Assembly: GCA_947475765.1 (NCBI GenBank) | Contig: CANJMM010000018.1 | Coordinates: forward strand, 1-34,102 | From: Legionellales bacterium | Lineage (GTDB): Bacteria > Pseudomonadota > Gammaproteobacteria > Berkiellales > Berkiellaceae | Reading direction: 5' to 3' | DNA: 34,102 bases | Shown: positions 8,220 to 17,655 of the stretch, piece by piece | Layout: the number at the start of each line of letters is the position of its first letter | How positions within the stretch are numbered: position 1 is the stretch's first letter | The notes under the pieces: model-generated | What the model saw: the letters and a program-made list of their open reading frames with translations, nothing else | Database searches by the model: none | What the model was told of the DNA's origin: nothing | Made by a program: the position numbers and the translations under genes

Positions 8220-8943
8220 CATGGTCGCCAGTATAGCCTTTGTTTTTTAGGGCGCTTAATATAGGCTTTTTGTCACAACGTAAAAAAGGATTAATTTCAA
8301 GTTCTGTTCGGAGTAATGCAGGCAAAGAGGGCAGGTTTTTGCTGATTAATTTTTCAACTTCGGATTTTCTAAAAGATAATTTTGTATTATCAGGATCCAG
8401 TGTTTGCGCGAAGCGAATATTGGCAAGCGTATATTCATGGCCACAATAAATTAAGGTATGAGGCGGTAAATTTTTTATTTTTTCAATAGACGCATACATT
8501 TGGGTCGCTGTGCCCTCAAAAATTTTACCCATGCCCACTGAAAATAGGGTGTCTCCACAAAATAAAGCATTTTCATACAAAAAAGCAATATGCCCTAAAG
8601 TATGGCCGGGAATAGCTAAAATATGAATAGGGGCGGATAAATTTTCTAATATAATCACCTCGTTTTCTTTTATAAAATGCGTGATCCCAGGAATTTCATC
8701 GAGTTTAGAGCCGTAAATAGCGATATCCGGGAAGTGGCTTAGCAAGCTTTGTACCCCGCCGGTATGATCCCAATGATGGTGAGTTAGAAGTATGGCGTCT
8801 AGCTTTAGATTATTTTTAGCCAAATAATTTAATATAGGTTTTGCTTCCCCCGGATCGACAATAATAATACGGGTGGCATCAATACCATGAATGGCCCAAC
8901 TATAATTGTCTGTTAAGACAGGAATGGCGGCAATAGTCGGCAT
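8173..8943 (-). CDS. gloB: hydroxyacylglutathione hydrolase (glyoxalase II)
   Basis: A 256-residue metallo-beta-lactamase-fold enzyme that hydrolyses S-lactoylglutathione to D-lactate and glutathione in methylglyoxal detoxification. LTDNYSWAI begins the fold; the binuclear metal site THHHWDHTGG is near 54-63, with HTLGHIAF, FCGDTLFSVGMGK and the glyoxalase II-specific YCGHEYTLANIRFA further on. Length is normal. Its final 47 bp overlap the end of the convergent glycosyltransferase gene. The spacer to the divergent glyS is AT-rich. Confidence 0.93.
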   Translation of the reverse strand: MPTIAAIPVLTDNYSWAIHGIDATRIIIVDPGEAKPILNYLAKNNLKLDAILLTHHHWDHTGGVQSLLSHFPDIAIYGSKLDEIPGITHFIKENEVIILENLSAPIHILAIPGHTLGHIAFLYENALFCGDTLFSVGMGKIFEGTATQMYASIEKIKNLPPHTLIYCGHEYTLANIRFAQTLDPDNTKLSFRKSEVEKLISKNLPSLPALLRTELEINPFLRCDKKPILSALKNKGYTGDHAIAALLFLRELKNKF

Positions 8944-9087
8944 CGTGGCCTCAGTAAAAAGTTAGTTAATTAATTATTGCGTTTTGTTATATTATAATAA
9001 GCTTAATGACATTGTGAACGAGAATAGATACAATTTAAATAAAATTAAATAAGATTAAATAAATTAAAATAATGAGAAAACACCCTT

Positions 9088-10470
9088 ATGCCAGCTAAAA
9101 GTTTAGATGAAATTATCTCCTTTTGTAAAAGACGCGGATTTATTTTTCAAAGTGGTGAAATTTATGGCGGCCTTCAGGGCGTATACGATTACGGCCCTTT
9201 AGGCGTTGAGCTTAAAAATAATTTGAAAGCAGCATGGTGGCGAGCCAATATTTATGAACGAGATGACATCGTTGGCTTAGATTCGTCTATTTTATCCCAT
9301 CAAAAAGTATTGAATTATTCAGGGCATGAAGCCACTTTTTCAGATGATATGGTAGATTGTTATGAGTGTAAGCATCGGTGGCGAGCCGATCACATCGTAG
9401 AGGGCAAATGCGAGCACTGTGGATCAACAAATTTAACAGAACCCAGGCCCTTTAATATGATGTTTAAAACAAGGGTAGGGCCGGTCGAAGACAGTGATGC
9501 TTTTGCTTATTTAAGACCAGAAACCGCACAAGGTATTTTTATTAATTTTAAAAATATCGTCGATTCTACTTTTCAAAAATTACCTTTTGGCGTGGCCCAA
9601 ATAGGGAAAGCGTTTCGTAATGAAATTACGCCCCGTAATTTTATTTTTCGTGTCAGAGAATTCGAGCAAATGGAAATTGAATTTTTTGTTAAGCCAGGAG
9701 AAGATGAAAAATGGCATGATACGTGGGTTGAAACGAGATTGGCTTGGTGGCATAAACAAGGTTTGTCATTAGACAATTTAAAATTAATCACACAAAATCA
9801 AGACGAACTAGCCCATTATGCTAAAAAAACCGTGGATATTTTATATAATTTCCCTCATGGCTTTGAAGAACTTGAAGGCATCGCCAATAGAACCGATTAC
9901 GATCTGGGGTCTCATTCAAAAGAGCAAGCTGCACTCAATATTCAATCAAAAGTGAATCTGAATACAGACAGCACCACAAAACAGCATATTTTAGACCCTA
10001 AGACCAATACTTTTATTGTCCCTTTTGTCATAGAACCATCTGCTGGGGTAGACAGAGGCATTCTCGCGATTTTAGCCGAATCTTATACAGAAGAAACCTT
10101 AAGCGACGGTAAAAGCCGAATTGTGTTAAAACTGAAGCCACATCTTGCACCAGTAAAAATAGCCGTCATTCCCTTGGCAAGAAATAATCCCGATATTGTG
10201 GCCAAAGCACAAGAAATTAGAAAAAAGCTGCAATCATTAGGCATCGGTAGAATGGCTTATGAAGATACAGGCAATATAGGCAAAAGCTACAGAAGACACG
10301 ATGAAGTGGGTACGCCATTATGTCTTACAGTTGACTTTGAAACCATTGGTAAAGATGGCAACATGGAGGCATTTCATACGGTGACCATTCGTGAAAGAGA
10401 CAGTATGCAACAAACAAGAGTACATCTAGATAAGCTCGATGATTTTGTCAGAACTTATTTTGCACAATAA
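9088..10470 (+). CDS. glyS: glycyl-tRNA synthetase, single-chain (alpha2 dimer) type
   Basis: A 460-residue class II synthetase of the eukaryote/archaea-like single-chain family, unlike the alpha2beta2 GlyQ/GlyS enzyme usual in gammaproteobacteria. It begins [20 protein letters not shown], then GVYDYGPLG, and has a zinc-binding CYEC...CEHC pair, [12 protein letters not shown], motif 2 in [19 protein letters not shown], motif 3 in [14 protein letters not shown], and an anticodon-binding domain from about 355 ([10 protein letters not shown]). It charges tRNA-Gly. It is followed after 40 bp by thrS. The family choice suggests lateral replacement of the usual enzyme at some point. Confidence 0.95.
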   Translation: MPAKSLDEIISFCKRRGFIFQSGEIYGGLQGVYDYGPLGVELKNNLKAAWWRANIYERDDIVGLDSSILSHQKVLNYSGHEATFSDDMVDCYECKHRWRADHIVEGKCEHCGSTNLTEPRPFNMMFKTRVGPVEDSDAFAYLRPETAQGIFINFKNIVDSTFQKLPFGVAQIGKAFRNEITPRNFIFRVREFEQMEIEFFVKPGEDEKWHDTWVETRLAWWHKQGLSLDNLKLITQNQDELAHYAKKTVDILYNFPHGFEELEGIANRTDYDLGSHSKEQAALNIQSKVNLNTDSTTKQHILDPKTNTFIVPFVIEPSAGVDRGILAILAESYTEETLSDGKSRIVLKLKPHLAPVKIAVIPLARNNPDIVAKAQEIRKKLQSLGIGRMAYEDTGNIGKSYRRHDEVGTPLCLTVDFETIGKDGNMEAFHTVTIRERDSMQQTRVHLDKLDDFVRTYFAQ

Positions 10471-10510
10471 TCACGCGATATAATATAGAATATATAAGAT
10501 TGAGGATACT

Positions 10511-12421
10511 ATGCCAATTGTACGCTTACCCGATGGGTCTGAAAGAAAGTATGATGCCCCTGTTACGGTTTATCAGGTAGCCGAGTCTATTGGCACGAGT
10601 CTGGCCAAAGCCGCGTTAGCAGGCAAAATAAATGGCGCGTTAGTCGATACAAGCTTTTTAATTAGCTCGGATGTGACTTTACAAATTATCACTGAAAAAA
10701 ACCCCGAAGGCCTAGAAGTTTTGCGTCATTCTTGTGCGCATTTGTTAGCCCATGCCGTACAGGCCATTTACCCCACTGCCCAGGTGACCATAGGCCCAGT
10801 TATTGCAGATGGGTTTTATTATGACTTTGCTTTTGAACGGGCTTTTACGCCAGAAGATCTTGAAAAATTCGAAATAAAAATGCTCGAGTTGGCTAAAAAA
10901 GATTTTTCTATCACGCGCTCATTGATGTCTCGGCAAGAAGCGATTGCACACTTTAAGAAGCTACATGAAAATTATAAAGTTGAAATCATTGAAAGCATTC
11001 CAGAAGGCGATGATTTGTCTTTTTATCAACAAGATAGCTTTATGGATTTATGCCGAGGCCCCCATTTGCCCAGTACCGGTAAAATTAAAATTTTTAAATT
11101 ATTAAAAGTAGCCGGGGCCTATTGGCGAGGCGATTCTAAAAATGCGATGTTACAACGCGTATATGGCACAGCCTTTTTTAAAAAAGAAGAGTTAGAGGCC
11201 TATTTATATCGCATAGAAGAAGCAGAAAAGCGCGATCATCGTAAACTCGCCAAAAAATTTGAATTGTTTCATATGCAAGAAGAAGCACCTGGAATGGTTT
11301 TTTGGCACCCTAAAGGCTGGACGGTTTATAATCTAGTTCGAAATTTTATACGCCAAGCGATATTAACCAAAGGCTATCAAGAGGTAAATACGCCTCAAGT
11401 CGTAGACAGAAGCTTGTGGGAAAAATCTGGGCATTGGGACATGTTTGGTAAAGAAATGTTTTCGGTTCAAACGGAAGACAGAACTTATGCGGTTAAGCCG
11501 ATGAATTGTCCTTGTCATGTGCAAATATTTAATCAAGGTTTAAAAAGCTATAAAGACTTGCCTTTAAGATTGGCCGAATTTGGTTCATGTCATCGAAATG
11601 AACCCTCAGGGGCGCTGCATGGCTTATTAAGGCTTCGCAGCTTTGTTCAAGATGATGCCCATATTTTTTGTACAGAAGATCAAATTCAATCCGAAGTGGC
11701 TGAGTTTATTGAGTTATTATTTAAAGTTTATCAAGTATTTGGCTTTAGCCAAGTTAAAATCAAATTATCGACTCGACCAGAGAAACGGGTAGGATCAGAT
11801 GATATTTGGGATAAATCAGAACAAGCTTTAGCTGATGCACTAAATCAGAAAAACCTCGAGTATGAACTCAACCCAGGAGAGGGCGCATTTTATGGCCCTA
11901 AGGTCGAATTTTCGCTTCAAGACTCTTTAGGCCGAGTTTGGCAATGCGGAACCGTGCAAATTGATTTTTCAATGCCTACTCGATTAGGCGCTGTTTATAT
12001 CGATGAGCAGAATCAAAAGAAAGTGCCGGTCATGCTACATCGGGCTATAGTGGGATCGTTAGAGCGCTTTATCGGCATCTTAATAGAAGAATTTGCAGGC
12101 TCATTTCCTTATTGGTTAGCACCAATTCAAGTTGTGGTGATGAATATTACCTCTGGACAGGAGGATTATGTTAACTCACTTATAAAAAATTTGGCGTTTT
12201 TTGGGGTAAGAGCAATTGCTGACTTGAGAAATGAAAAGATAGGGTTTAAAATCCGGGAACATACTATTCAGCGAATACCCTATTTGCTGGTAGTGGGTGA
12301 AAAAGAGGTGGCTAACCAAACGGTGGCCCTTCGGACTCGAGAGGGTCAAGATTTAGGTACTTTGTCTATTCGTGATTTAGTTGAAAAACTTAAATCTGAA
12401 AACAAAGTAGCTAATCTATAA
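10511..12421 (+). CDS. thrS: threonyl-tRNA synthetase
   Basis: A 636-residue class IIa synthetase of normal bacterial length. Domains in order: TGS (1-60, [15 protein letters not shown]), editing domain with [10 protein letters not shown] and the [10 protein letters not shown] segment, the catalytic core with motif 1 around [14 protein letters not shown], the zinc/threonine-site cysteine in NCPCHVQIF, motif 2 in [12 protein letters not shown], motif 3 in [20 protein letters not shown], and the C-terminal anticodon-binding domain. It heads the widely conserved thrS-infC-rpmI-rplT-pheST-ihfA block. No clear tRNA-like leader operator was identified in the short spacer after glyS. Confidence 0.97.
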   Translation: MPIVRLPDGSERKYDAPVTVYQVAESIGTSLAKAALAGKINGALVDTSFLISSDVTLQIITEKNPEGLEVLRHSCAHLLAHAVQAIYPTAQVTIGPVIADGFYYDFAFERAFTPEDLEKFEIKMLELAKKDFSITRSLMSRQEAIAHFKKLHENYKVEIIESIPEGDDLSFYQQDSFMDLCRGPHLPSTGKIKIFKLLKVAGAYWRGDSKNAMLQRVYGTAFFKKEELEAYLYRIEEAEKRDHRKLAKKFELFHMQEEAPGMVFWHPKGWTVYNLVRNFIRQAILTKGYQEVNTPQVVDRSLWEKSGHWDMFGKEMFSVQTEDRTYAVKPMNCPCHVQIFNQGLKSYKDLPLRLAEFGSCHRNEPSGALHGLLRLRSFVQDDAHIFCTEDQIQSEVAEFIELLFKVYQVFGFSQVKIKLSTRPEKRVGSDDIWDKSEQALADALNQKNLEYELNPGEGAFYGPKVEFSLQDSLGRVWQCGTVQIDFSMPTRLGAVYIDEQNQKKVPVMLHRAIVGSLERFIGILIEEFAGSFPYWLAPIQVVVMNITSGQEDYVNSLIKNLAFFGVRAIADLRNEKIGFKIREHTIQRIPYLLVVGEKEVANQTVALRTREGQDLGTLSIRDLVEKLKSENKVANL

Positions 12422-12453
12422 TATATAATTAATTTGATTTTTTTTATCCACTT

Positions 12454-12470
12454 AGGAGGAATGGCCAATT
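12454..12470 (+). promoter_or_regulatory. strong Shine-Dalgarno and AUU start of infC, with an overlapping AUG mini-ORF
   Basis: AGGAGGA at 12454-12460 stands 7 bases before ATT at 12468-12470, an ideal spacing. An ATG at 12461 lies directly against the SD sequence and opens only ATG GCC AAT TAG, whose stop overlaps the ATT in another frame. The AUU start is the classic discrimination signal by which IF3 limits its own translation. Confidence 0.8.
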
Positions 12471-12998
12471 AGCTCGAATAAAAAGTCGCGGGTACGTGTC
12501 AACGCTTCAATTACCGCACCCATTGTTCGTTTAGTTGATCCAGATGGTTTGCTTTTACCCGAAGAATTGGGTGTCATGAAGCGTCATGAGGCGCTTTTAA
12601 AGGCAGAACGTGCTGGTTTAGATCTGGTCGAAGTTTCTCCTAATGCCGAGCCACCTGTGGTTCGGGTAATGGATTATGGCAAGTTTATTTTTGAAGAGAA
12701 AAAAACCAAAAAGAAACAGCGTATCCAAAAGATAAAAGAAGTCAAATTACGTCCGGTAACGGACGAAGGGGATTATCAGGTAAAACTACGCAACCTGATC
12801 ACATTCCTAGACGAGGGAGACAAGGTAAAAATTACCTTGCGCTTTAAAGGTCGCGAAATCACACACCAAGATCTTGGCATGAAGGTCATGGACAGAATTC
12901 GCGAAGATATAAAAGACGTTGCTATTGTCGATCAAATGCCGCGCCTAGAAGGCAAGCAAATGATCATGATGCTTTCTCCTAAAAAAACGAAGGCGTAA
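12468..12998 (+). CDS. infC: translation initiation factor IF-3, AUU start codon
   Basis: A 176-residue protein when read from the rare ATT at 12468; a TTG or ATG inside the gene would remove conserved N-terminal residues. The N-domain carries IVRLVDPDG and [29 protein letters not shown]; a basic linker [14 protein letters not shown] leads to the C-domain with [35 protein letters not shown] and [14 protein letters not shown]3 prevents premature subunit joining and checks the initiation codon on the 30S subunit. No ATG or GTG lies between the in-frame TAG at 12453-12455 and the ATT, so AUU initiation is effectively forced by the sequence. Confidence 0.95.
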   Translation: MSSNKKSRVRVNASITAPIVRLVDPDGLLLPEELGVMKRHEALLKAERAGLDLVEVSPNAEPPVVRVMDYGKFIFEEKKTKKKQRIQKIKEVKLRPVTDEGDYQVKLRNLITFLDEGDKVKITLRFKGREITHQDLGMKVMDRIREDIKDVAIVDQMPRLEGKQMIMMLSPKKTKA

Positions 12999-13034
12999 AA
13001 TAGCTTACATAGCTTAATAAATAGCGGAGTAAAA

Positions 13035-13238
13035 ATGAAAGTTAAATTAAAAACCAAAAAAAGTGCCAGCAAGCGCTTTAAAATCACCGGTACGGGTAAG
13101 GTGCGTTTTAGACGTGCAAACCGTTCACATAATATAAAAGGCCAACCAACCGCCAAGCAGTCGCGTCAGCGTCGTGGCAATGGCGTATTGAAAGATTGCG
13201 ATACACCATCTGTTATTCAGATGTTGCCCTACGCATAG
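13035..13238 (+). CDS. rpmI: 50S ribosomal protein bL35
   Basis: A 67-residue very basic protein, MKVKLKTKKSASKRFKIT, with the conserved AANRSH-like stretch RANRSHNIKGQ at about 28-38. Some C-terminal divergence is seen (VIQMLPYA). It lies 36 bp after infC, preceded by a GGAG ribosome site, and 35 bp before rplT. Confidence 0.95.
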   Translation: MKVKLKTKKSASKRFKITGTGKVRFRRANRSHNIKGQPTAKQSRQRRGNGVLKDCDTPSVIQMLPYA

Positions 13239-13273
13239 TTTTTTATTTATATTAGGTTATTAGGTGAGATAAA

Positions 13274-13630
13274 ATGGCAAGAGTTAAACGTGGTGTCGTT
13301 GCACACAGTCGTCATAAAAAAGTTCTTAAAAAAGCAAAGGGTTACTATGGTGCCCGTTCCCGTACCTATAAAGTTGCTAAGCAATCGGTTATGGCGGCAG
13401 AACAATATGCCTATGAAGGTCGTAAACAGCGTAAACGCCAGTTCAGAGCGCTCTGGATTGTTCGTGTGAACGCAGCCGCTAGAATATGCGGATTGTCTTA
13501 TAGCCGTTTGATTGCAGGTTTGAAAAAAGCAGCGATTGAAGTCGATAGAAAAATGTTAGCCGATTTGGCTATATTTGATATGGACGCCTTTAAAAATTTA
13601 GCAGATAAAGCAAAAGCGGCTTTAGTGTAA
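13274..13630 (+). CDS. rplT: 50S ribosomal protein bL20
   Basis: A 118-residue basic protein of standard length with [53 protein letters not shown] and [18 protein letters not shown]. It binds 23S rRNA early in 50S assembly and, in Escherichia coli, represses rpmI-rplT translation through the infC-rpmI mRNA region. A hairpin with a long T tract follows and separates it from pheS. Confidence 0.97.
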   Translation: MARVKRGVVAHSRHKKVLKKAKGYYGARSRTYKVAKQSVMAAEQYAYEGRKQRKRQFRALWIVRVNAAARICGLSYSRLIAGLKKAAIEVDRKMLADLAIFDMDAFKNLADKAKAALV

Positions 13631-13645
13631 ATTTTTTTAGTTAAG

Positions 13646-13684
13646 AAAAGGGGGAAAATGGTGACATCTTTCCCCTTTTTTTTG
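13646..13684 (+). terminator. intrinsic terminator or attenuator between rplT and pheS
   Basis: A GGGGAAA/TTTCCCC stem (about 13651-13657 and 13669-13675) with an 11-base loop is followed by a run of eight Ts and further T-rich sequence. It is 16 bp after rplT and about 50 bp before pheS, the place where enteric bacteria have the pheST attenuator. Confidence 0.75.
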
Positions 13685-13734
13685 ATTTTTTTTTGATTTT
13701 TTTAATTTTTTAAAATCGCAATGCGAGAATAGAC

Positions 13735-14772
13735 ATGGCTTTATTAGATGATTTGCAATTAAAAACGATTTTAGCCTCAGCCCAAGAAGCAATTGCTAAG
13801 GCGAATAGTTTGGCAGAGTTAACGCATTGCCGGGTGACTTATTTTGGTAAAAAAGGTCATGTGACCCTTTTGTTAAAGCAATTAGGCAGCTTGAGCCCTG
13901 ACGAGAGAAAAGTCGCCGGTAAGCAAATCAATGATCTCAAACAAGAGCTAGAACAGCTATTAGAAGACAAAAAAAATACACTAGAAATATCCTTAGGCGA
14001 TACAGAGCTAAAAAAAACTTACCTGGATATTACCTTGCCGGGTCGGCAATCTTCGGTTGGTTCCTTGCATCCTATTACGCATACTAAGCATAAAATAATC
14101 AACATATTTGAAAAATTAGGCTTTGTGATATCTGAAGGCCCTGAAATCGAAAACGAATTTTATAACTTTGAGGCCTTAAATATTGGCCCCAATCATCCTG
14201 CCAGAGCCATGCAAGATACGTTTTACTTTGCTAACCAATTATTACTAAGAACCCATACTTCGCCGGTACAAATTAGATATATGCAAGAAAATCCGCCGCC
14301 AATTAAAATGCTTGCCCCTGGGCGAGTGTATCGCTGTGATTTTGATGTGACCCATACACCTATGTTTCATCAGGTTGAAGGCTTATTAGTCGACAAAAAT
14401 TGCACTTTTGGCGATTTAAAATATATTCTTAATTTATTTTTAAGTCATTTTTTTGAAAAAGACATTCCCACACGCTTTAGAGCCTCTTATTTTCCCTTTA
14501 CCGAGCCTTCCGCTGAAGTCGATATTCAGTGCGTACAGTGCCAAGGCGCGGGGTGCCGAATTTGCAAGCAAACCGGTTGGCTAGAAGTGATGGGCTGTGG
14601 CATGGTGCACCCAAAAGTATTAGAAAACGGGGGCATTAATCCAGAAGCCTATACAGGTTATGCTTTTGGTATGGGGGTAGAACGCTTTGCGATGTTAGAT
14701 TATAGCGTCGATGATATTAGGCTTTTTTATGAAAATGACGTGCGCTTATTAAAACAATTTTCAGGGGTATGA
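13735..14772 (+). CDS. pheS: phenylalanyl-tRNA synthetase alpha subunit
   Basis: A 345-residue catalytic subunit. An N-terminal coiled-coil arm (about 1-85) contains RVTYFGKKGHVT; the class II core follows with GSLHPITHTKHKIINIFEKLGF, FYNFEALNIGPNHPARAMQDTFYF, LLRTHTSPVQIR, APGRVYRCDFDVTHTPMFHQVEG, RFRASYFPFTEPSAEVDIQC and the motif 3 region GYAFGMGVERFAMLDY. It forms the (alpha-beta)2 enzyme with PheT. Length and motifs are normal. It ends one base before pheT. Confidence 0.97.
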   Translation: MALLDDLQLKTILASAQEAIAKANSLAELTHCRVTYFGKKGHVTLLLKQLGSLSPDERKVAGKQINDLKQELEQLLEDKKNTLEISLGDTELKKTYLDITLPGRQSSVGSLHPITHTKHKIINIFEKLGFVISEGPEIENEFYNFEALNIGPNHPARAMQDTFYFANQLLLRTHTSPVQIRYMQENPPPIKMLAPGRVYRCDFDVTHTPMFHQVEGLLVDKNCTFGDLKYILNLFLSHFFEKDIPTRFRASYFPFTEPSAEVDIQCVQCQGAGCRICKQTGWLEVMGCGMVHPKVLENGGINPEAYTGYAFGMGVERFAMLDYSVDDIRLFYENDVRLLKQFSGV

Positions 14773-14773
14773 T

Positions 14774-16885
14774 ATGCGTTTTAGTTTAGAATGGTTAAAA
14801 ACTTGGGTAAAAATAGAATTACCCCCTGAAGCATTAAGTTCAGCATTGACTTTGTCGGGATTAGAGGTAGATGCTATCGGTCAATATGCTAGTGTTGATA
14901 AAAAGATAGATAAAGATATATATATAGACATTGATTTTACCCCTAATAGAGGCGATTGTTTGTCTGTACAGGGCTTAGCCAGAGAAATAGCCGCCAAAAC
15001 AAATAGCGTATTTAAACCCGTCTATGATTTTGAAAAATTAGCGGAACTGGAATCAGACAGTAAAAAATTAGAGAGTAAAAAAATCACCCCTGATTTTGTT
15101 TTCCCAGTCACGATTATGCCTTCTGCCCAAACGGCTTGTCCCTTATATTTAGGCCGAGTGATACAAGATATTAATTTACAGGCACAAACGCCAGATTGGC
15201 TTAAATTAAAATTAGAAAAATCTGAGATTAAAAGCATACATCCTATTGTCGATATTTTAAATTATGTGATGATTGAATTGGGTCAACCCATGCATGCTTT
15301 TGATTTAAGCAAAATCGACTCAGAAATTAAGATTCGCCTGGCACAAAACCAAGAAAAAATAAAACTACTCGACGGCAAAGACATTGAGTTAAAAAATCAT
15401 ACCTTAGTGATTGCAGATAAAAATAACCCTATGGCCATTGCAGGCATCATGGGCGGCTTAGACAGCAGCATAACCGCGCATACTACGCAGATTTTTTTAG
15501 AAAGCGCCTGGTTTACACCAGAGGCCATAGCTGGAAAAGCCAGACAATATGGTTTGCACACAGATGCGTCTTATCGTTTCGAAAGAGGCGTAGATTATCA
15601 ACTCCCTTATCAGGCCATGCTCTTGGCCACGAGCTTAATTAGCACGATTTGTGGGGGAAAAATAGGACAGATCATTCGTTGCCAAACTCCTGAGTTGCCA
15701 ACCCAAGCTAAAAAGATAAGCTTACGCCTTGCCCAGGTAAAAAAAATATTAGGCTTGTCTTTAGAGGCGAATATCATCGCAGAAATCTTAAGCCGATTAG
15801 GGTGTGTTTGTTTATGGGAAGCCTTAAATCAGCAATGGCAGGTAACCATCCCAAGCTATCGCTATGATTTAAATATAGAAGTCGATTTAATCGAAGAAGT
15901 CGCCAGAATTTATGGCTATGAAAATATTCCGGCAACGCCCAGCTTAAGTACCCAAATAGTAGATAAAATCGAATCAGGCTTAACATTACATCGAGTCAAA
16001 CAGCATTTAGTTGGCCTAGGCTATCGAGAGGTTATTACTTATAGCTTTGTGCCCCCTAAATTAGAGGCTTTATTGAATCCAAAAGCAACAGGAATTAATT
16101 TAGCCAATCCCATTTCTCAAGAAATGTCGATGATGCGAACCAACTTGTTACCTGGATTAATTCAAACACTTCAGTTTAATTTGGCGCGTCAATGCTCAAA
16201 TTTGGCCATTTTTGAATCGGGATTATGTTTTTACTATCAAGCTGAAAAGCTTATTCAACAAAACAGAATCGCTGGATTATTATATGGTAAACGCCATGAA
16301 GAAAATTGGGCGAATTCTAGACAAACGGTCGATTTTTTTGATATCAAAGCAGATATAGAAAGCTTGCTCAAGCTCAAAAAAGGCGTGTTAAATGCCGTAA
16401 CTTGGGTGCGTGCCACACATCCTAGCTTTCATCCTGGCCAGTCTGCTGAATTGCATTATGACAATACGGTAATAGGCTGGGTAGGGGCAATAGCGCCTAG
16501 TTTGCTTTTAAAGCTGGATATTTCTGAGCCTGTTTATTATTTTGAATTAAAAACAGAGGCGCTATTAAAAACACCTCAGGTAATTTATAGTAAGTTTTCA
16601 TCTTTTCCGTCTATGCGTCGAGATTTGGCTTTTATTGTTCCAGAAGCGATTTCAGCACAAAGTATCTTAACTGAAATAAAAGAAACAGATCAGGCTTTAA
16701 TACAAGAAAGCTTTATTTTTGATGTATATAGAGGCAAAAATATTGAAATAGGTAAAAAAAGCTTAGCCCTAGGGATAATTTTTCAGCATCTTACTCGAAC
16801 ACTTGTAGAATCTGAAGTAGAGACAGTGATAACGGCTATTATCACTAAGTTAAAAAATAAATTTGGGATTGTATTAAGGGAATAA
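14774..16885 (+). CDS. pheT: phenylalanyl-tRNA synthetase beta subunit, short form without the OB-fold tRNA-binding (B2) domain
   Basis: A 703-residue subunit; usual bacterial PheT is near 790-800. The start [12 protein letters not shown] and LSGLEVD (27-33) are followed almost at once by [13 protein letters not shown] (52-64). In Escherichia coli about 120 residues, including the EMAPII-like OB-fold B2 domain, lie between these landmarks. The junction is a low-complexity Lys/Asp/Ile stretch. The editing B3/B4 region ([43 protein letters not shown]), B5, the synthetase-like core and the C-terminal FDX-ACB domain ([14 protein letters not shown]) are present. It should still pair with PheS. The frame is clean, so this is a domain loss rather than a pseudogene. 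Confidence 0.95.
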   Translation: MRFSLEWLKTWVKIELPPEALSSALTLSGLEVDAIGQYASVDKKIDKDIYIDIDFTPNRGDCLSVQGLAREIAAKTNSVFKPVYDFEKLAELESDSKKLESKKITPDFVFPVTIMPSAQTACPLYLGRVIQDINLQAQTPDWLKLKLEKSEIKSIHPIVDILNYVMIELGQPMHAFDLSKIDSEIKIRLAQNQEKIKLLDGKDIELKNHTLVIADKNNPMAIAGIMGGLDSSITAHTTQIFLESAWFTPEAIAGKARQYGLHTDASYRFERGVDYQLPYQAMLLATSLISTICGGKIGQIIRCQTPELPTQAKKISLRLAQVKKILGLSLEANIIAEILSRLGCVCLWEALNQQWQVTIPSYRYDLNIEVDLIEEVARIYGYENIPATPSLSTQIVDKIESGLTLHRVKQHLVGLGYREVITYSFVPPKLEALLNPKATGINLANPISQEMSMMRTNLLPGLIQTLQFNLARQCSNLAIFESGLCFYYQAEKLIQQNRIAGLLYGKRHEENWANSRQTVDFFDIKADIESLLKLKKGVLNAVTWVRATHPSFHPGQSAELHYDNTVIGWVGAIAPSLLLKLDISEPVYYFELKTEALLKTPQVIYSKFSSFPSMRRDLAFIVPEAISAQSILTEIKETDQALIQESFIFDVYRGKNIEIGKKSLALGIIFQHLTRTLVESEVETVITAIITKLKNKFGIVLRE

Positions 16886-16890
16886 ATATT

Positions 16891-17217
16891 ATGACATTAA
16901 CTAAAGCAGAATTATCTGAATCATTAGCCTCACACCTTAAAATTCAAAAGGGCGAGGCCAAAGATCTGGTGGATGATGTTTTTGAAGAAATTCGACGGGC
17001 CTTAGAAAATGGCACTGAAGTTAAAATATCGGGTTTTGGTAATTTTGAGTTAAAAGACAAAAATCAACGTCCTGGTCGTAACCCTAAAACAGGTGAAGAT
17101 GTGGCCATTCAGGCAAGAAGAGTCGTGACCTTTAAACCGGGGCAAAAGCTTAAGGATAGAGTAGAACATTATGATCCGGCTCAGCCTGAAGTGGTGACAC
17201 CTGAAAAAGAAACCTAA
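16891..17217 (+). CDS. ihfA: integration host factor alpha subunit
   Basis: A 108-residue HU/IHF-fold protein: [14 protein letters not shown] at the N-terminus, [14 protein letters not shown] in the middle and the DNA-minor-groove arm [14 protein letters not shown], then [17 protein letters not shown]. With IhfB it bends DNA at specific sites for recombination, replication and transcription. Its position directly after pheT is the conserved gammaproteobacterial arrangement and supports the alpha assignment over HU. Confidence 0.95.
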   Translation: MTLTKAELSESLASHLKIQKGEAKDLVDDVFEEIRRALENGTEVKISGFGNFELKDKNQRPGRNPKTGEDVAIQARRVVTFKPGQKLKDRVEHYDPAQPEVVTPEKET

Positions 17218-17228
17218 AAAAGTTAACT

Positions 17229-17251
17229 AAGCAAATTATTGCTTTTATTTT
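17229..17251 (+). terminator. weak terminator after ihfA
   Basis: AAGCAA (17229-17234) and TTGCTT (17239-17244) form a short stem with a four-base loop followed by TTATTTT. The second arm coincides with the possible -35 element of the tRNA-Pro gene. Confidence 0.4.
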
Positions 17252-17266
17252 AAAATCCATTAGAAT
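17239..17266 (+). promoter_or_regulatory. candidate promoter of tRNA-Pro
   Basis: TTGCTT at 17239-17244 and TAGAAT at 17261-17266 are separated by 16 bp and stand 17 bp before the tRNA 5' end. Confidence 0.4.
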
Positions 17267-17283
17267 TCAAGATCTGCTTTTTT

Positions 17284-17360
17284 CGGGGCGTAGCGCAGCC
17301 TGGTAGCGTACATGCATGGGGTGCATGTGGTCAGAGGTTCAAATCCTCTCGTCCCGACCA
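17284..17360 (+). tRNA. tRNA-Pro (anticodon GGG)
   Basis: A 77-base cloverleaf with encoded CCA. The acceptor stem CGGGGCG pairs with CGTCCCG (one G-T), the D stem is GCGC/GCGT, the anticodon stem CATGC/GCATG encloses the loop ATGGGGT with anticodon GGG, and the T stem AGAGG/CCTCT encloses TTCAAAT. It marks the left boundary of the accessory island; tRNA genes are common integration sites, but no second copy of its 3' end was seen within the window. Confidence 0.95.
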
Positions 17361-17555
17361 AAAATATACTGATAAAATCAGTGAATTTAAAATCTTCTTT
17401 TTTAAGTCTTTCGACTAAAATTACAGCAGGGTACCACTGGGGTACCAGATTGCAACAGCTCAATCGTAAATCGCCAACAATGAGGCTGTACCTTCAAACC
17501 ACCCGCTCAAATTAATTTAGGTGCTTATACAACAAATCTTTACAGTTAAGACAGT

Positions 17556-17637
17556 AGTTTATTTTTTAATAAATAAGTAAACTATGAGTATCCCTAATAT
17601 GATTAAAATAAACTATACTATCTCTAAAGTTTATTTT
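17556..17637 (+). promoter_or_regulatory. duplicated leader with AGTTTATTTT half-sites, candidate AbiEi operator (module 2)
   Basis: AAAATAAACT at 17605-17614 and AGTTTATTTT at 17628-17637 are a perfect 10-bp inverted repeat with a 13-base spacer. A further AGTTTATTTT begins at 17556 and TAAACT lies at 17578-17583. The whole stretch, including an ATG-AGT start, looks like a diverged 72-bp tandem duplication (about 17556-17627 and 17628-17699). The arrangement fits binding sites for the antitoxin encoded next. Confidence 0.5.
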
Positions 17638-17655
17638 AGATTAAAAAAGATTACT

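Noticed and set aside
12461-12472. ATG after the Shine-Dalgarno sequence as the infC start
   Set aside because: It is in another frame and meets a stop after three codons; the AUU at 12468 is correctly spaced and in frame.
17338-17360. tRNA-Pro 3' end as an attachment site with a direct repeat at the island's far end
   Set aside because: No second copy of the sequence was seen before or at the tRNA-Arg gene, so att sites cannot be claimed.
17260-17463. Minus-strand ORF over the tRNA-Pro gene
   Set aside because: It is the antisense of a tRNA, a well-known source of false ORFs, and has no ribosome site.
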